Assembly: GCA_045542735.1 (NCBI GenBank)
Contig: JAZQLQ010000004.1
Location: 34,915-98,914 of the forward strand
Origin: UBA2882 sp045542735
GTDB lineage: Bacteria; Bacillota; Clostridia; Lachnospirales; Lachnospiraceae
Direction of reading: 5' to 3'
Length of the DNA: 64,000 nt
The notes under the pieces are model-generated. The model ran no database searches. It saw nothing but the letters and a program-made list of their open reading frames with translations, and was not told the origin of the DNA. Shown in pieces: positions 56,392-64,000 of this stretch. The position numbers were made by a program, and so were the translations under genes. The number at the start of each line of letters is the position of its first letter. The first letter of the stretch is position 1.

Positions 56392-57189
56392 ATGATTATT
56401 GATTTTCATACCCATATATTTCCGGAAAAGATAGCGGCAAAGACCATTTCCATGTTGGAAGAAAAAGCCGGCATCAAGGCAACTGCAAACGGCACCGTTG
56501 ACGGGCTTCTTGCTTCCATGGATGAAGCGAATATTGATATGTCCGTGATTTTACCGGTAGTGACCAAGCCTTCCCAGACGGCAAATGTCAATGCTTTTGC
56601 GGCAAGTGTCAATCATCATTGCAGAGGAAGACTATTATCCTTCGGCGGCATTCATCCCGATACCGATGATTATAAGAGGGATTTGGATCATATGAAGGAG
56701 CTTGGTTTAATCGGTGTCAAGATTCATCCCGATTATCAGAAAGTTTCCATTGATGATGTTCGTTTTATGAATATCATAGAGTATGCGGATGCGCTGGATA
56801 TGGTTATCATCACCCATGCCGGTATTGATATTGGCTATCTTGAGCCTGTTCACTGTCCGCCGGATAAAATGAGGAAGGTGCTGGATACCCTAAAGCCCAA
56901 AAAGATGGTGGCGGCTCATTATGGCGGCTGGAAACAGTGGGAAGAGGTATACGAGTATCTGGCAGGAGAGGATGTTTATCTGGATACAGCCTTTACCTCC
57001 CGCTATATTCGTAAAGATATGTTTTGCAAAATTTTGGAAAAGCATGACAAAGATAAAATTTTGTTTGCGACGGACAGTCCTTGGAGCAGTCAGTCAAGAG
57101 ATGTGGAACTGATGAAAGAAATGGGACTTCCCAAGGATGTGGAAGCGGCTATCTTTGCAGAAAACGCCAAGAAGTTGTTAAATCTGTAA
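56392..57189 (+). CDS. Amidohydrolase_2 family (ACMSD-like) metal-dependent hydrolase
   Basis: 265 aa TIM-barrel. IDFHTHIFPEK (metal-binding HxH, H5 and H7), GGIHPDTDD, GVKIHPDYQ, ITHAGIDIG, AHYGGWKQW and FATDSPWSSQ (final Asp) follow the family order. Members decarboxylate or hydrolyse aromatic or cyclic acids. The position between ior genes and a symporter under the same motif suggests aromatic acid metabolism, which is inference. GTGAGG SD. Confidence 0.88.
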   Translation: MIIDFHTHIFPEKIAAKTISMLEEKAGIKATANGTVDGLLASMDEANIDMSVILPVVTKPSQTANVNAFAASVNHHCRGRLLSFGGIHPDTDDYKRDLDHMKELGLIGVKIHPDYQKVSIDDVRFMNIIEYADALDMVIITHAGIDIGYLEPVHCPPDKMRKVLDTLKPKKMVAAHYGGWKQWEEVYEYLAGEDVYLDTAFTSRYIRKDMFCKILEKHDKDKILFATDSPWSSQSRDVELMKEMGLPKDVEAAIFAENAKKLLNL

Positions 57190-57210
57190 ATATTTTCAAT
57201 TTATTTTTTA

Positions 57211-57296
57211 AAAACCCTTGCAAAGAATGCAGGGGTTTTGTATAATAAAAACGCTTTAGGACTTTAAAGCGTTGGCTTTGCATAAGTTTAAAGCGT
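57211..57296 (+). promoter_or_regulatory. Terminator-embedded promoter and triple operator of the symporter gene
   Basis: An 11-bp stem (57211-57221 with 57229-57239) ends the previous gene. Its 5' arm supplies the -35 TTGCAA (57218-57223), and TATAAT (57241-57246) follows after 17 bases. Downstream lie AACGCTTTA (57250-57258), its partner TTTAAAGCGTT (57263-57273) and a third TTTAAAGCGT (57287-57296), 24 bases further. The site CGCTTTAAAGCG at 52280 is the same motif. Confidence 0.75.
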
Positions 57297-57314
57297 AAAA
57301 AGGAGGAGAATGAA

Positions 57315-58841
57315 ATGTTAGTCAAAATTTTATTTCTGGTAATATTCTTTGCAACCATGATTGGTGTTGGTGTATATTCCAGAAAGCATGCAACCAATGT
57401 AGATGATTTCGTACTGGGCGGCAGAAGTGTAGGTCCCTGGCTTACCGCTTTTGCATATGGTACTTCCTATTTTTCCGCAGTAGTATTTGTAGGTTATGCC
57501 GGTCAGTTCGGTTATAAATATGGTCTCGCATCCACATGGATTGGTCTTGGTAATGCAGTGATCGGTTCCTTGCTTGCCTGGGTTATCCTCGGCAGAAGAA
57601 CCCGTGTTATGACCAAGCATTTATCTGCAGCTACCATGCCGGATTTCTTTGGGAAGAGATATGATTCCAAGGCATTAAAAATTGTGGCGTCCATCATTGC
57701 CTTTGTATTTTTGATTCCTTATACCGCATCTGTTTACAATGGTTTATCTAGATTGTTTGAGATGGCTTTTGATATTCCTTATGCGGTTTGTGTTATCGTC
57801 ATGGCAGCTCTTACTTGTGTGTATGTAGTACTTGGTGGTTACATGGCCACCGCCATCAATGATTTTATCCAAGGTATCGTTATGTTATTTGGTATCGTTG
57901 CAGTTATCGTAGCGGTATTAAACGGACAGGGTGGTTTCTACGAAGCGGTTAAGAGTTTGTCTGTCCTTGAAAGTGATGTACCCCTTACTATGGGTCAGCA
58001 GGGTGTATTTGCATCCTTCTTTGGACCCGACCTTCCCAACTTAATCGGTGTCGTAGTATTGACATCCTTAGGTACTTGGGGATTGCCGCAGATGGTACAT
58101 AAATTTTATGCAATCAAAGATGAGAAATCCATCAAATCCGGAACCATTATTTCTACCATCTTTGCAGTTGTAGTTTCCGGTGGTTGTTATTTCCTTGGTG
58201 GTTTTGCCCGCTTGTTTGATACACCTGCGATTTACAATGCAGAAGGCGCTATCGTGTACGATGCAATCATCCCCAGCATGTTAGCTACATTATCTGATAT
58301 ATTAGTTGGTATCGTAATTGTATTGGTATTATCCGCATCTATGTCTACCTTGTCATCCTTGGTATTGACATCCAGTTCTACTTTGACACTGGATTTGATC
58401 AAAGGAAATATCGTCAAAGATATGGATGAGAAAAAACAGCTTCTTTGCATGAGAATTTGGTTGGTAGTATTCTTAGTAGTCAGCGTAGTTATCGCTTTGG
58501 ATCCGCCCACCTTCATTGCACAGCTTATGGGTATCTCATGGGGAGCATTAGCCGGTGCTTTCTTAGCTCCTTTTATGTATGGCTTGTACTGGAAGGGCGT
58601 GACAAAAGCAGCCGTTTGGGCAAGCTTTGCATGTGGTGTGATCTTGACCGTATCCAATATGTTCTTTAAGTTCATCGCATCACCCATCAATGCAGGTGCT
58701 GTTGCAATGGTTGCAGGTATGATTATCGTTCCGGTTGTCAGCCTGATCACTCCCAAGATGAAGAAAGAAAAAGTAGAAGAGATATTTACTTGTCTGGATG
58801 AAACAGTAGTAGTCCGTAGAAGACAGTCTATCGAAGAATAA
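57315..58841 (+). CDS. Sodium:solute symporter (SSS family)
   Basis: 508 aa, about 13 membrane helices. SRKHATNVDDFVLGGRSVGPWLTAFAYGTSYFSAVVFVGYAGQ is the SSS N-terminus; FGKRYDSKALKIVASIIAFVFLIPYTASVYNG, LGGYMATAINDFIQG and ASMSTLSSLVLTSSSTLTLDL (sodium site region) follow. Substrate unknown; co-regulation with the acyl-CoA synthetase/ior genes suggests a carboxylate. AGGAGG SD. Terminator at 58877. Confidence 0.93.
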   Translation: MLVKILFLVIFFATMIGVGVYSRKHATNVDDFVLGGRSVGPWLTAFAYGTSYFSAVVFVGYAGQFGYKYGLASTWIGLGNAVIGSLLAWVILGRRTRVMTKHLSAATMPDFFGKRYDSKALKIVASIIAFVFLIPYTASVYNGLSRLFEMAFDIPYAVCVIVMAALTCVYVVLGGYMATAINDFIQGIVMLFGIVAVIVAVLNGQGGFYEAVKSLSVLESDVPLTMGQQGVFASFFGPDLPNLIGVVVLTSLGTWGLPQMVHKFYAIKDEKSIKSGTIISTIFAVVVSGGCYFLGGFARLFDTPAIYNAEGAIVYDAIIPSMLATLSDILVGIVIVLVLSASMSTLSSLVLTSSSTLTLDLIKGNIVKDMDEKKQLLCMRIWLVVFLVVSVVIALDPPTFIAQLMGISWGALAGAFLAPFMYGLYWKGVTKAAVWASFACGVILTVSNMFFKFIASPINAGAVAMVAGMIIVPVVSLITPKMKKEKVEEIFTCLDETVVVRRRQSIEE

Positions 58842-58876
58842 GTGTGGTAATTTTGTGTAAAAGAAAAGATAAGAGA

Positions 58877-58908
58877 GAAGCCGGTGCAAAAAGCATCGGC
58901 TTCTTTTA
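58877..58908 (+). terminator. Terminator after the symporter gene
   Basis: GAAGCCGGTGC (58877-58887), AAAAA loop, GCATCGGCTTC (58893-58903), TTTT. Confidence 0.92.
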
Positions 58909-58939
58909 TGTATAAAAAGTAATTGGTAAAAATAAGTTC

Positions 58940-58994
58940 TTGCATAGTTGTTGCTTTTCCATTATTCTAGTAATAGTGTGGTCAAATTTGACCA
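58940..58994 (+). promoter_or_regulatory. OPT transporter promoter with a TGGTC...GACCA operator
   Basis: TTGCAT (58940-58945), 17 bp, TATTCT (58963-58968). TGGTCAAATTTGACCA (58979-58994) is a perfect 16-bp palindrome over the start region. TGGTC-N-GACCA half-sites are used by FadR-type GntR regulators; the regulator is not in the window. Confidence 0.6.
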
Positions 58995-59018
58995 AAACCA
59001 AAGAAAGGTAAGATTTTT

Positions 59019-60920
59019 ATGAAAGAGCAAAAACAGTTTCAGCCCTATATTCCGGCTGAAAAAGTGACACCTGAGATTACTGTGACATCCATTATTATGG
59101 GTATGTTTTTAGCAGTTATTTTTGGTGCTGCAAATGCGTATTTGGGATTACGTGTAGGTATGACAGTGTCTGCGTCTATTCCTGCGGCAGTTATTGCCAT
59201 GGGTGTGATCCGTGTCATTATGCAGAAAAATTCTATTTTGGAGAGCAACTTAGTCCAGACTATCGGTTCTGCCGGTGAGTCCTTGGCCGCAGGTGCTATT
59301 TTTACCCTTCCTGCTTTATATTTATGGGCGGCAGAAGGTACTATGGAAAAGCCCGGTTTTATTGAAGTGACAGCCATTGCTTTGCTTGGCGGTTTGTTGG
59401 GAGTATTTTTCATGGTTCCCCTTCGTAATGCTTTGATTGTAAGAGAGCATGGTACTTTGCCTTATCCTGAAGGACAGGCTTGTGCAGAGGTTCTTTTGGC
59501 AGGTGAAGAGGGTGGTGCAAATGCATCTACTGTATTTACAGGTATGGGCTTTGCAGCATTGTTTAAGTTTATTATTGATGGTATCAAGTTGGTGCCCGGT
59601 GAAGTATCCTTCCGTGTAAAACAGTATCCCGGAGAAATCGGTACCCAGATTTATCCTGCGGTTATGAGTGTGGGTTATATTTGCGGTCCCCGTATTTCTT
59701 CTTACATGTTTGCCGGTGGTGTACTCAGCTGGTTAGTATTGATTCCCTTCCTGGTATTGGTAGGTGGAAACACTATTTTATCCGGTACACAGACAATCGG
59801 TGAGATTTTTGCGGCAGACGGAGCAAGCGGTATCTGGAGTACTTACATCCGTTACATCGGTGCAGGTGCTTTGGCAGCCGGCGGTATTATCAGTTTGGTT
59901 AAATCCCTGCCTTTGATTATTACAACCTTCCGTGATGCTTTAAAGGGCATGAAAGCAGGTGTTTCTGCAGGTACAGAGCGTACAGCACAGGATTTAAGTA
60001 TGAGAGTGGTTGTTGGCGCCATCGTTGTATTGACACTTTTGGTTTGGTTGGTTCCGGCTATTCCTGTGTCCTTACTTGGTGCAGTGATTGTAGTTGTATT
60101 TGGTTTCTTCTTTGCAACTGTATCCTCCCGTATGGTAGGTATTGTAGGTAGCAGTAACAACCCGGTATCCGGTATGGCTATTGCAACTTTGCTTATCACC
60201 ACTATTCTTCTTAAGATTACAGGAGATGTTGGGGCACACGGTATGCAGGGGGCTATTGCCATCGGTTCTATTATCTGCATTGTTGCAGCAATTTCCGGTG
60301 ACACATCCCAGGATTTAAAGACCGGTTTCTTGCTTGGTGCGACACCCAAGAAGCAGCAGATTGGTGAAGTAATTGGTGTAGTTGCATCTGCGTTGGCTAT
60401 CGCAGGTACCTTAAATCTTTTGGATAATGCATGGGGCTTTGGTTCCGAAGAGCTTGCGGCGCCTCAGGCAACCTTGATGAAAATGATTATCGAAGGTGTT
60501 ATGGGTGGCGATCTTCCTTGGAATCTGGTATTTATCGGTGTGTTCATCGCTATCGTAGTTGAAGTTGTGGGTATTCCCGTACTTCCTTTTGCTATCGGTG
60601 TTTACTTACCTGTACAGTTAAATGCATGTATCATGGTCGGTGGTCTTGTTCGTCTTGCATTTGATAAGATGAATAAAGATGAGAAAGAAAAGAAAGCCAT
60701 TATCAATGACGGTATCTTATTCTGTTCCGGTATGATTGCCGGCGAAGGTCTGGTTGGTATCGGTTTGGCCGTTTTAGCTGTATTTGGCTTAGATCAGATG
60801 CTGGATATATCCGGTATGTTAAATCTTCCGCCCGCTGTTTCCAATATCGGAAGCTTGGTAGTATTCGCATTGTTGGTACTTTGTGTATGCAAGTTTTCTA
60901 TATGGAAGAAAAGAAATTAG
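59019..60920 (+). CDS. OPT family oligopeptide transporter
   Basis: 633 aa, about 16 membrane helices. FQPYIPAEKVTPEITVTSIIMGMFLAVIFGAANAYLGLRVGMTVSASIPAAV, GSAGESLAAGAIFTLPAL, LPYPEGQACAEVL and SSNNPVSGMAIATLL are OPT/YSL signatures. Imports peptides or metal chelates. The PqqD-like gene starts 15 bases after the stop. AAAGG SD (59005-59009). Confidence 0.93.
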   Translation: MKEQKQFQPYIPAEKVTPEITVTSIIMGMFLAVIFGAANAYLGLRVGMTVSASIPAAVIAMGVIRVIMQKNSILESNLVQTIGSAGESLAAGAIFTLPALYLWAAEGTMEKPGFIEVTAIALLGGLLGVFFMVPLRNALIVREHGTLPYPEGQACAEVLLAGEEGGANASTVFTGMGFAALFKFIIDGIKLVPGEVSFRVKQYPGEIGTQIYPAVMSVGYICGPRISSYMFAGGVLSWLVLIPFLVLVGGNTILSGTQTIGEIFAADGASGIWSTYIRYIGAGALAAGGIISLVKSLPLIITTFRDALKGMKAGVSAGTERTAQDLSMRVVVGAIVVLTLLVWLVPAIPVSLLGAVIVVVFGFFFATVSSRMVGIVGSSNNPVSGMAIATLLITTILLKITGDVGAHGMQGAIAIGSIICIVAAISGDTSQDLKTGFLLGATPKKQQIGEVIGVVASALAIAGTLNLLDNAWGFGSEELAAPQATLMKMIIEGVMGGDLPWNLVFIGVFIAIVVEVVGIPVLPFAIGVYLPVQLNACIMVGGLVRLAFDKMNKDEKEKKAIINDGILFCSGMIAGEGLVGIGLAVLAVFGLDQMLDISGMLNLPPAVSNIGSLVVFALLVLCVCKFSIWKKRN

Positions 60921-60935
60921 TATAGGAATAAATCA

Positions 60936-61292
60936 ATGAGTAAAAAGCAAAATATATCTGAAAATTATCTGGAGAGATGTCCCATTCACCCGGACTATAT
61001 GGATTGGTCTGTGGATGAGGTTGGGATGGTAACTTTGCATAAAGAAAATAAAGGTTTCTTTAACCGGTTGGCGCAATTTTTTTTCAACAAACCCAAATTC
61101 AGTCATATACATTTAGATGATATGGGTAGTTTTGTGTGGCCCCGTCTTGCCAAAGGAAAAACCATTCTGATGCTTGGTGAAGAAGTAAAAATGCAGTTTG
61201 GTGAAGATGCAGAGCCGCTTTATGAGCGTTTGGCAAAGTTTTTTCAGGTATTGGATAGTTATGGATTTGTTGCTTGGGATAAAAATGATTAA
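60936..61292 (+). CDS. PqqD-like protein (RRE-type fold) coupled to the OPT transporter
   Basis: 118 aa. KFSHIHLDDMGSFVWPRLAKGKTILMLGEEVKMQFGEDAEPLYERLAKFFQVLDSYGFVAW is the PqqD winged-helix pattern (LDxxGxxVWxxLxxGxTV, then two helices ending in LxxxGFV). PqqD proteins bind precursor peptides for radical-SAM modification, but no such enzyme or precursor is near. The N-terminus has an extra ~45 residues (RCPIHPDYMDWSVDEVG...). Its link with the OPT gene is seen; function unknown. Confidence 0.75.
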   Translation: MSKKQNISENYLERCPIHPDYMDWSVDEVGMVTLHKENKGFFNRLAQFFFNKPKFSHIHLDDMGSFVWPRLAKGKTILMLGEEVKMQFGEDAEPLYERLAKFFQVLDSYGFVAWDKND

Positions 61293-61297
61293 TGCAG

Positions 61298-61332
61298 ACC
61301 TCTGTCGAATAGTTTCGGCAGAGGTTTTCTTT
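61298..61332 (+). terminator. Terminator after the PqqD-like gene
   Basis: ACCTCTGTCGAA (61298-61309), loop TAGT, TTCGGCAGAGGT (61314-61325), T-rich tail. Confidence 0.9.
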
Positions 61333-61344
61333 ATCTTGTGAAAA

Positions 61345-61371
61345 TTCACAAAATGGACATATTCTTATAAT
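61345..61371 (+). promoter_or_regulatory. Sensor kinase promoter with the block shared with the response regulator
   Basis: TTCACA (61345-61350), TGGACA (61354-61359) and TATAAT (61366-61371). 61345-61368 matches 26330-26353 at 21 of 24 positions. A perfect -10 without a properly spaced -35 suggests activator dependence. Confidence 0.55.
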
Positions 61372-61416
61372 ATAGTAGAAAAATAAAAACAGATGTATAC
61401 ATGGAGAAGTCGTGTA

Positions 61417-62889
61417 ATGAAGAAAAAACATTCGATTACCATCCAATTATTGCTTTTGGTTTTGGGCATTGTCATCGGCACTATTTTATTGTGTTGGTTT
61501 TTAAATAATGGATTTTTGGGCAGATATTATATCCAAAACAAGCAAACGGTTTTAAAAGATGCCTATCTGGATATCAATGAAGCGGTCAGTGATGGCAGTA
61601 TCCAAAGTGAGGAGTTTCGAAATGAATTGCAACGTCTTTGTGGCGTGTATAATATCAGCGTGATTGTCATTGATGCGGATTCCAGGTTGATTCAGTCGGC
61701 GGGGACGGAGTCAGAGATTATGATGAAGTATCTGCTGGACCGTGTCTTTGTGGAGCAAAATCGTGATTATGAACTCATTGAGCAAAATGAAAAATTTATT
61801 TTGGGGATTGATCACGAAAAACATAATGGCATGACCTATATGGAAATGTGGGGAACCTTGGATAACGGCAATTTATTTATGGTACGTTCCGTTATGGAGA
61901 GTATCCATGAAAGTGTTGCCATATCCAATCGATTTTTGGCATACATCGCATTGGTTGCCATGGTGTTTAGTGCTGTTGTGGTTGTCTTTATCACCAAACA
62001 TTTTACCAAGCCTATTGTGTCTTTGACAGAGATTTCCAAGCGTATGGCGAATCTGGACTTTGAAGTGCATTATACCGGAAAAGAAAAAAATGAGATTGGC
62101 GTGCTGGGACAGCATATGAATCAGCTTTCCGACAAACTGGAACGTACCATTTCCGAGTTGAAGACTGCCAACAATGAGTTACAAAAGGATATTGAGAAAA
62201 AAGAGCAGATTGATGAGATGCGAAAAGAATTTCTTTCCAATGTATCCCATGAGCTAAAGACACCGTTGGCACTGATTATGGGATATGCGGAAGGTTTAAA
62301 GGAAGGGATTCATGATGATCCTGAAAATATGGAATATTATTGTGATGTCATCATGGATGAGACAAACAAAATGAATGATCTTGTCAAAAAACTTCTTACC
62401 CTAAATCAATTAGAGTCCGGTAATGAAACAGTGGCCATGGAGCGTTTTGATATCAGGGAGTTGATTTCTGATTATTTAGCATCCGTGGATATTCTCGTTA
62501 AGCAAAATGGTGTACGGGTGATTTTTGAAGAACAGGAGCCTTGCTATGTCTGGGGGGATGAGTATAAGGTAGAAGAGGTATTTGCCAATTACTTTACCAA
62601 TGCCCTAAATCATGCAAAAGGTGAAAAAGAAATTAAAGTTTCTTATATAAAAGAAGAAATGCATGTGCGGATTTGTGTGTTTAATACCGGAGATCCCATT
62701 CCCCAAGATGCAATTTCCCATCTGTATGAGAAATTTTACAAGGTGGATAAGGCACGCACCAGAGAATATGGTGGCAGTGGTGTGGGGCTTTCGATAGTAA
62801 AAGCTATCATGGATTCTATGCATCAAAAGTATGGTGTGGACAATTGTGAGGACGGCGTACAATTTTGGTTTGAATTGCCTGCTAAATAG
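61417..62889 (+). CDS. Sensor histidine kinase
   Basis: 490 aa from ATG 61417 (GGAGA 61403-61407; the ATG at 61393 precedes the SD). TM1 about 8-30, extracellular sensor ~30-170, TM2 ~175-197, HAMP (FTKPIVSLTEISKRMANLDFEVHY), H-box SNVSHELKTP with H278, N-box NYFTNALNHAKG, G-boxes and SGVGLSIVKAIMDSM. No response regulator gene adjoins it; the orphan regulator at 26398 shares its promoter block. A lipoprotein gene follows after 38 bases. Confidence 0.93.
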   Translation: MKKKHSITIQLLLLVLGIVIGTILLCWFLNNGFLGRYYIQNKQTVLKDAYLDINEAVSDGSIQSEEFRNELQRLCGVYNISVIVIDADSRLIQSAGTESEIMMKYLLDRVFVEQNRDYELIEQNEKFILGIDHEKHNGMTYMEMWGTLDNGNLFMVRSVMESIHESVAISNRFLAYIALVAMVFSAVVVVFITKHFTKPIVSLTEISKRMANLDFEVHYTGKEKNEIGVLGQHMNQLSDKLERTISELKTANNELQKDIEKKEQIDEMRKEFLSNVSHELKTPLALIMGYAEGLKEGIHDDPENMEYYCDVIMDETNKMNDLVKKLLTLNQLESGNETVAMERFDIRELISDYLASVDILVKQNGVRVIFEEQEPCYVWGDEYKVEEVFANYFTNALNHAKGEKEIKVSYIKEEMHVRICVFNTGDPIPQDAISHLYEKFYKVDKARTREYGGSGVGLSIVKAIMDSMHQKYGVDNCEDGVQFWFELPAK

Positions 62890-62927
62890 TGATAGAATAC
62901 TAGTAGCAATAGTGGGAGGAACGATAC

Positions 62928-63686
62928 ATGAAAAAGAGATGGTTATGTATCGCATTGATTGTTAGTGTCATGTTGACCTTGACCGGTTGTGGCAATGCCA
63001 TTCCCGAGATGACCGAAGAGCAACAGGCAATGATAACAGAATATGCGGCAGCAATGCTGTTAAAATATGATGCCAATTATGAGCCGAAGCTGTTGGACGA
63101 TGAGCGTCTGGCAGAGGAAGAAGCGGTTCAGAAGCGTATTGAAGAAGAGAATGCCAGATTAGAGGCATTATATGCGGCACAGAATGCACCAAAGGAAGAG
63201 AGTGCGGAGTCTTCAGATGGTGATGATTCGGCAGGTGGTTCTGCGCAGGAGAAGGTTGAGAATATTGATCCTGCTGTATTTATGGAGATGGAAGGTATAT
63301 CCATTTCCTGTAATGGGGTAGAATTTGTAGATGCATATCCCGAAAGTGGCGACGAGTTGTTTTTATCTGTGACACCATCTGCCGGTTGTAAGCTTGCAGT
63401 GGTTCGATTGGATCTTATCAATACCGGTTCGGCAGATGCATCGGTGGATATGTTTGCAAAGGATGCCAGATTCAAGGTATCTTTTAACGGTGGCGAATAT
63501 CACAATACCATGATGTCCTTATTGGAGGATGATTTTACCATGTATGCAGGCACCATTGCACCTGGACAAACCGTGCATACGGTATTGCTTGTAGATTTAA
63601 AACAAGAAGAGTGCAATCCGGTCACCGGTGTGAACCTTTATATCAAATACAATGACCAGACTACAAAGACGGCCATTTATCCCTAA
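62928..63686 (+). CDS. Lipoprotein following the sensor kinase
   Basis: 252 aa. Lipobox LTGC with Cys 21; an N-terminal helical, Glu-rich region (about 25-85), a Ser/Asp-rich linker (85-112) and a C-terminal beta domain (about 118-250, CKLAVVRLDLINTGSADASVDMF...VSFNGGEYHNTMMSLLEDDF...IAPGQTVHTVLLVDL) with the DUF4352/immunoglobulin-like pattern. GGGAGGA SD. It could report envelope state to the kinase; inference only. Confidence 0.8.
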   Translation: MKKRWLCIALIVSVMLTLTGCGNAIPEMTEEQQAMITEYAAAMLLKYDANYEPKLLDDERLAEEEAVQKRIEEENARLEALYAAQNAPKEESAESSDGDDSAGGSAQEKVENIDPAVFMEMEGISISCNGVEFVDAYPESGDELFLSVTPSAGCKLAVVRLDLINTGSADASVDMFAKDARFKVSFNGGEYHNTMMSLLEDDFTMYAGTIAPGQTVHTVLLVDLKQEECNPVTGVNLYIKYNDQTTKTAIYP

Positions 63687-63742
63687 GTAAAGTGGTGTTT
63701 TGTACTTTTATAAAAACAATCGAAAAAAAGTGATTTTGGTTG

Positions 63743-63771
63743 TTGACACTCGAAAAATAAGATGTTATATT
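63743..63771 (+). promoter_or_regulatory. Upstream promoter (P1) of the rRNA region
   Basis: TTGACA (63743-63748), 17 bp, TATATT (63766-63771). It reads straight into the hairpin 63773-63818. Confidence 0.6.
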
Positions 63772-63772
63772 G

Positions 63773-63818
63773 ATATCCGTTGCGGGACAAAACGATGTTC
63801 CTGCGGCGGATATTTTTT
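63773..63818 (+). terminator. Hairpin terminator just after P1
   Basis: Arms 63773-63789 and 63796-63813 pair with several GU pairs and one bulge, followed by TTTTTT. RNA started at P1 (about 63778) could still form most of the stem and end as a ~40-nt RNA; it also terminates the lipoprotein transcript. Confidence 0.65.
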
Positions 63819-63876
63819 CATATAATATGCTTGTTTTATCAGGCAAAAAAATGAAATAAAAAATTAAAAAAAGTGC

Positions 63877-63905
63877 TTGACGAGAGCAAAACGGTGTGTT
63901 AGTAT
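63877..63905 (+). promoter_or_regulatory. rRNA operon promoter (P2)
   Basis: TTGACG (63877-63882), 17 bp, TAGTAT (63900-63905), preceded by an A-tract-rich stretch (63846-63872) that looks like an UP element, as at rRNA promoters. Confidence 0.7.
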
Positions 63906-64000
63906 ATCACTGTTGCGCGTCGAAAGACAGCACAAAGAACCTTGACAAATAAACAGCAATGCAACCCTGAAAAATTCCAAGAGAAAATTTCAGAGAGTGT
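63906..64000 (+). other. Leader of a ribosomal RNA operon (16S gene begins beyond the window)
   Basis: AAGAACCTTGACAAATAAAC (63935-63954) and the following CAGCAATGCAACCCTG (63954-63969), then AT-rich sequence, resemble the leader directly upstream of 16S rRNA genes in Lachnospiraceae as I remember them. No 16S sequence itself is present. Confidence 0.6.

Noticed and set aside
58232..58945. 237-codon minus-strand frame over the symporter gene end
   Set aside because: Antisense of membrane helices gives spurious Thr/Ile-rich frames; it crosses the terminator of the sense gene.
59852..60349. 165-codon minus-strand frame in the OPT gene
   Set aside because: Antisense shadow of a transporter gene; no SD or family match.
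63661..63846. 61-codon minus-strand frame
   Set aside because: Crosses the terminator hairpin and promoter region before the rRNA operon; no SD.

Overview
The window looks like a chromosomal segment of an anaerobic, spore-forming Firmicute of the Lachnospiraceae type. The evidence is spoIVA and a spoVAF-like gene, class III (oxygen-sensitive) ribonucleotide reductase, an indolepyruvate:ferredoxin oxidoreductase, Gram-positive lipoproteins, purine-rich Shine-Dalgarno (SD) sites and low GC. Species cannot be named from sequence reading alone. Conserved housekeeping genes use CCC for proline freely. The inserted regions are more AT-rich and prefer CCA/CCT, which helps to delimit islands.

Layout. 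1-3.6 kb: small accessory block (XRE regulator, zinc-ribbon membrane protein, WG-repeat lipoprotein) lying between the 3' end of an Rpn-type transposase gene and a decayed second copy of that 3' end. 3.6-27.1 kb: core genes: metF, a MoxR ATPase/VWA pair, spoIVA, a nucleoside salvage operon (purine nucleoside phosphorylase, cytidine deaminase, MtaD-like deaminase, membrane MutS paralogue, RNase HI), a WYL regulator, an aminotransferase, nrdD-nrdG-dut behind NrdR-type boxes, a spoVAF-like gene, degV, envelope proteins including a GH25-GH3 fusion lipoprotein, and a response regulator. 27.1-29.1 kb: two toxin-antitoxin modules, a type I-like 29-aa holin-like toxin with a convergent RNA, and HigB-HigA. 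29.1-32.2 kb: DUF1295 protein, RtcB RNA ligase, small XRE protein, tRNA-Tyr and tRNA-Ser. 32.2-35.3 kb: a probable defence cassette downstream of tRNA-Ser (NERD protein, Mrr-like nuclease, caspase-like protease, TIR-like protein). 35.9-52.2 kb: a 16.2-kb integrative element bounded by direct repeats that each carry the first codons of a low-molecular-weight tyrosine phosphatase gene. It encodes a type I restriction-modification system, a D5-type primase-helicase downstream of an iteron-like array, two excisionase-like proteins, a Tn916-type integrase, an XRE + ImmA/Fic pair, and SEC-C and HEXXH proteins. 52.2-61.3 kb: acyl-CoA synthetase, IorA/IorB, an amidohydrolase and a sodium:solute symporter linked by a shared TTTAAAGCG operator motif, then an OPT transporter with a PqqD-like protein. 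61.3-64 kb: sensor kinase, lipoprotein, and the promoter and leader of a ribosomal RNA operon whose 16S gene must start just beyond the window.

Signals I consider most worth attention: the Mrr-caspase-TIR cassette, which resembles a TIR-to-caspase (Thoeris-like) immune pathway; the unannotated type I-like toxin module; at least four genes whose SD lies in the 3' arm of a hairpin directly before the start codon while the promoter lies in or next to the 5' arm, so that read-through transcripts would be translationally silent; and a 24-bp promoter block shared by the response regulator and the sensor kinase 35 kb apart, suggesting a split two-component system. All functions are read from motifs and context; no database search was run.
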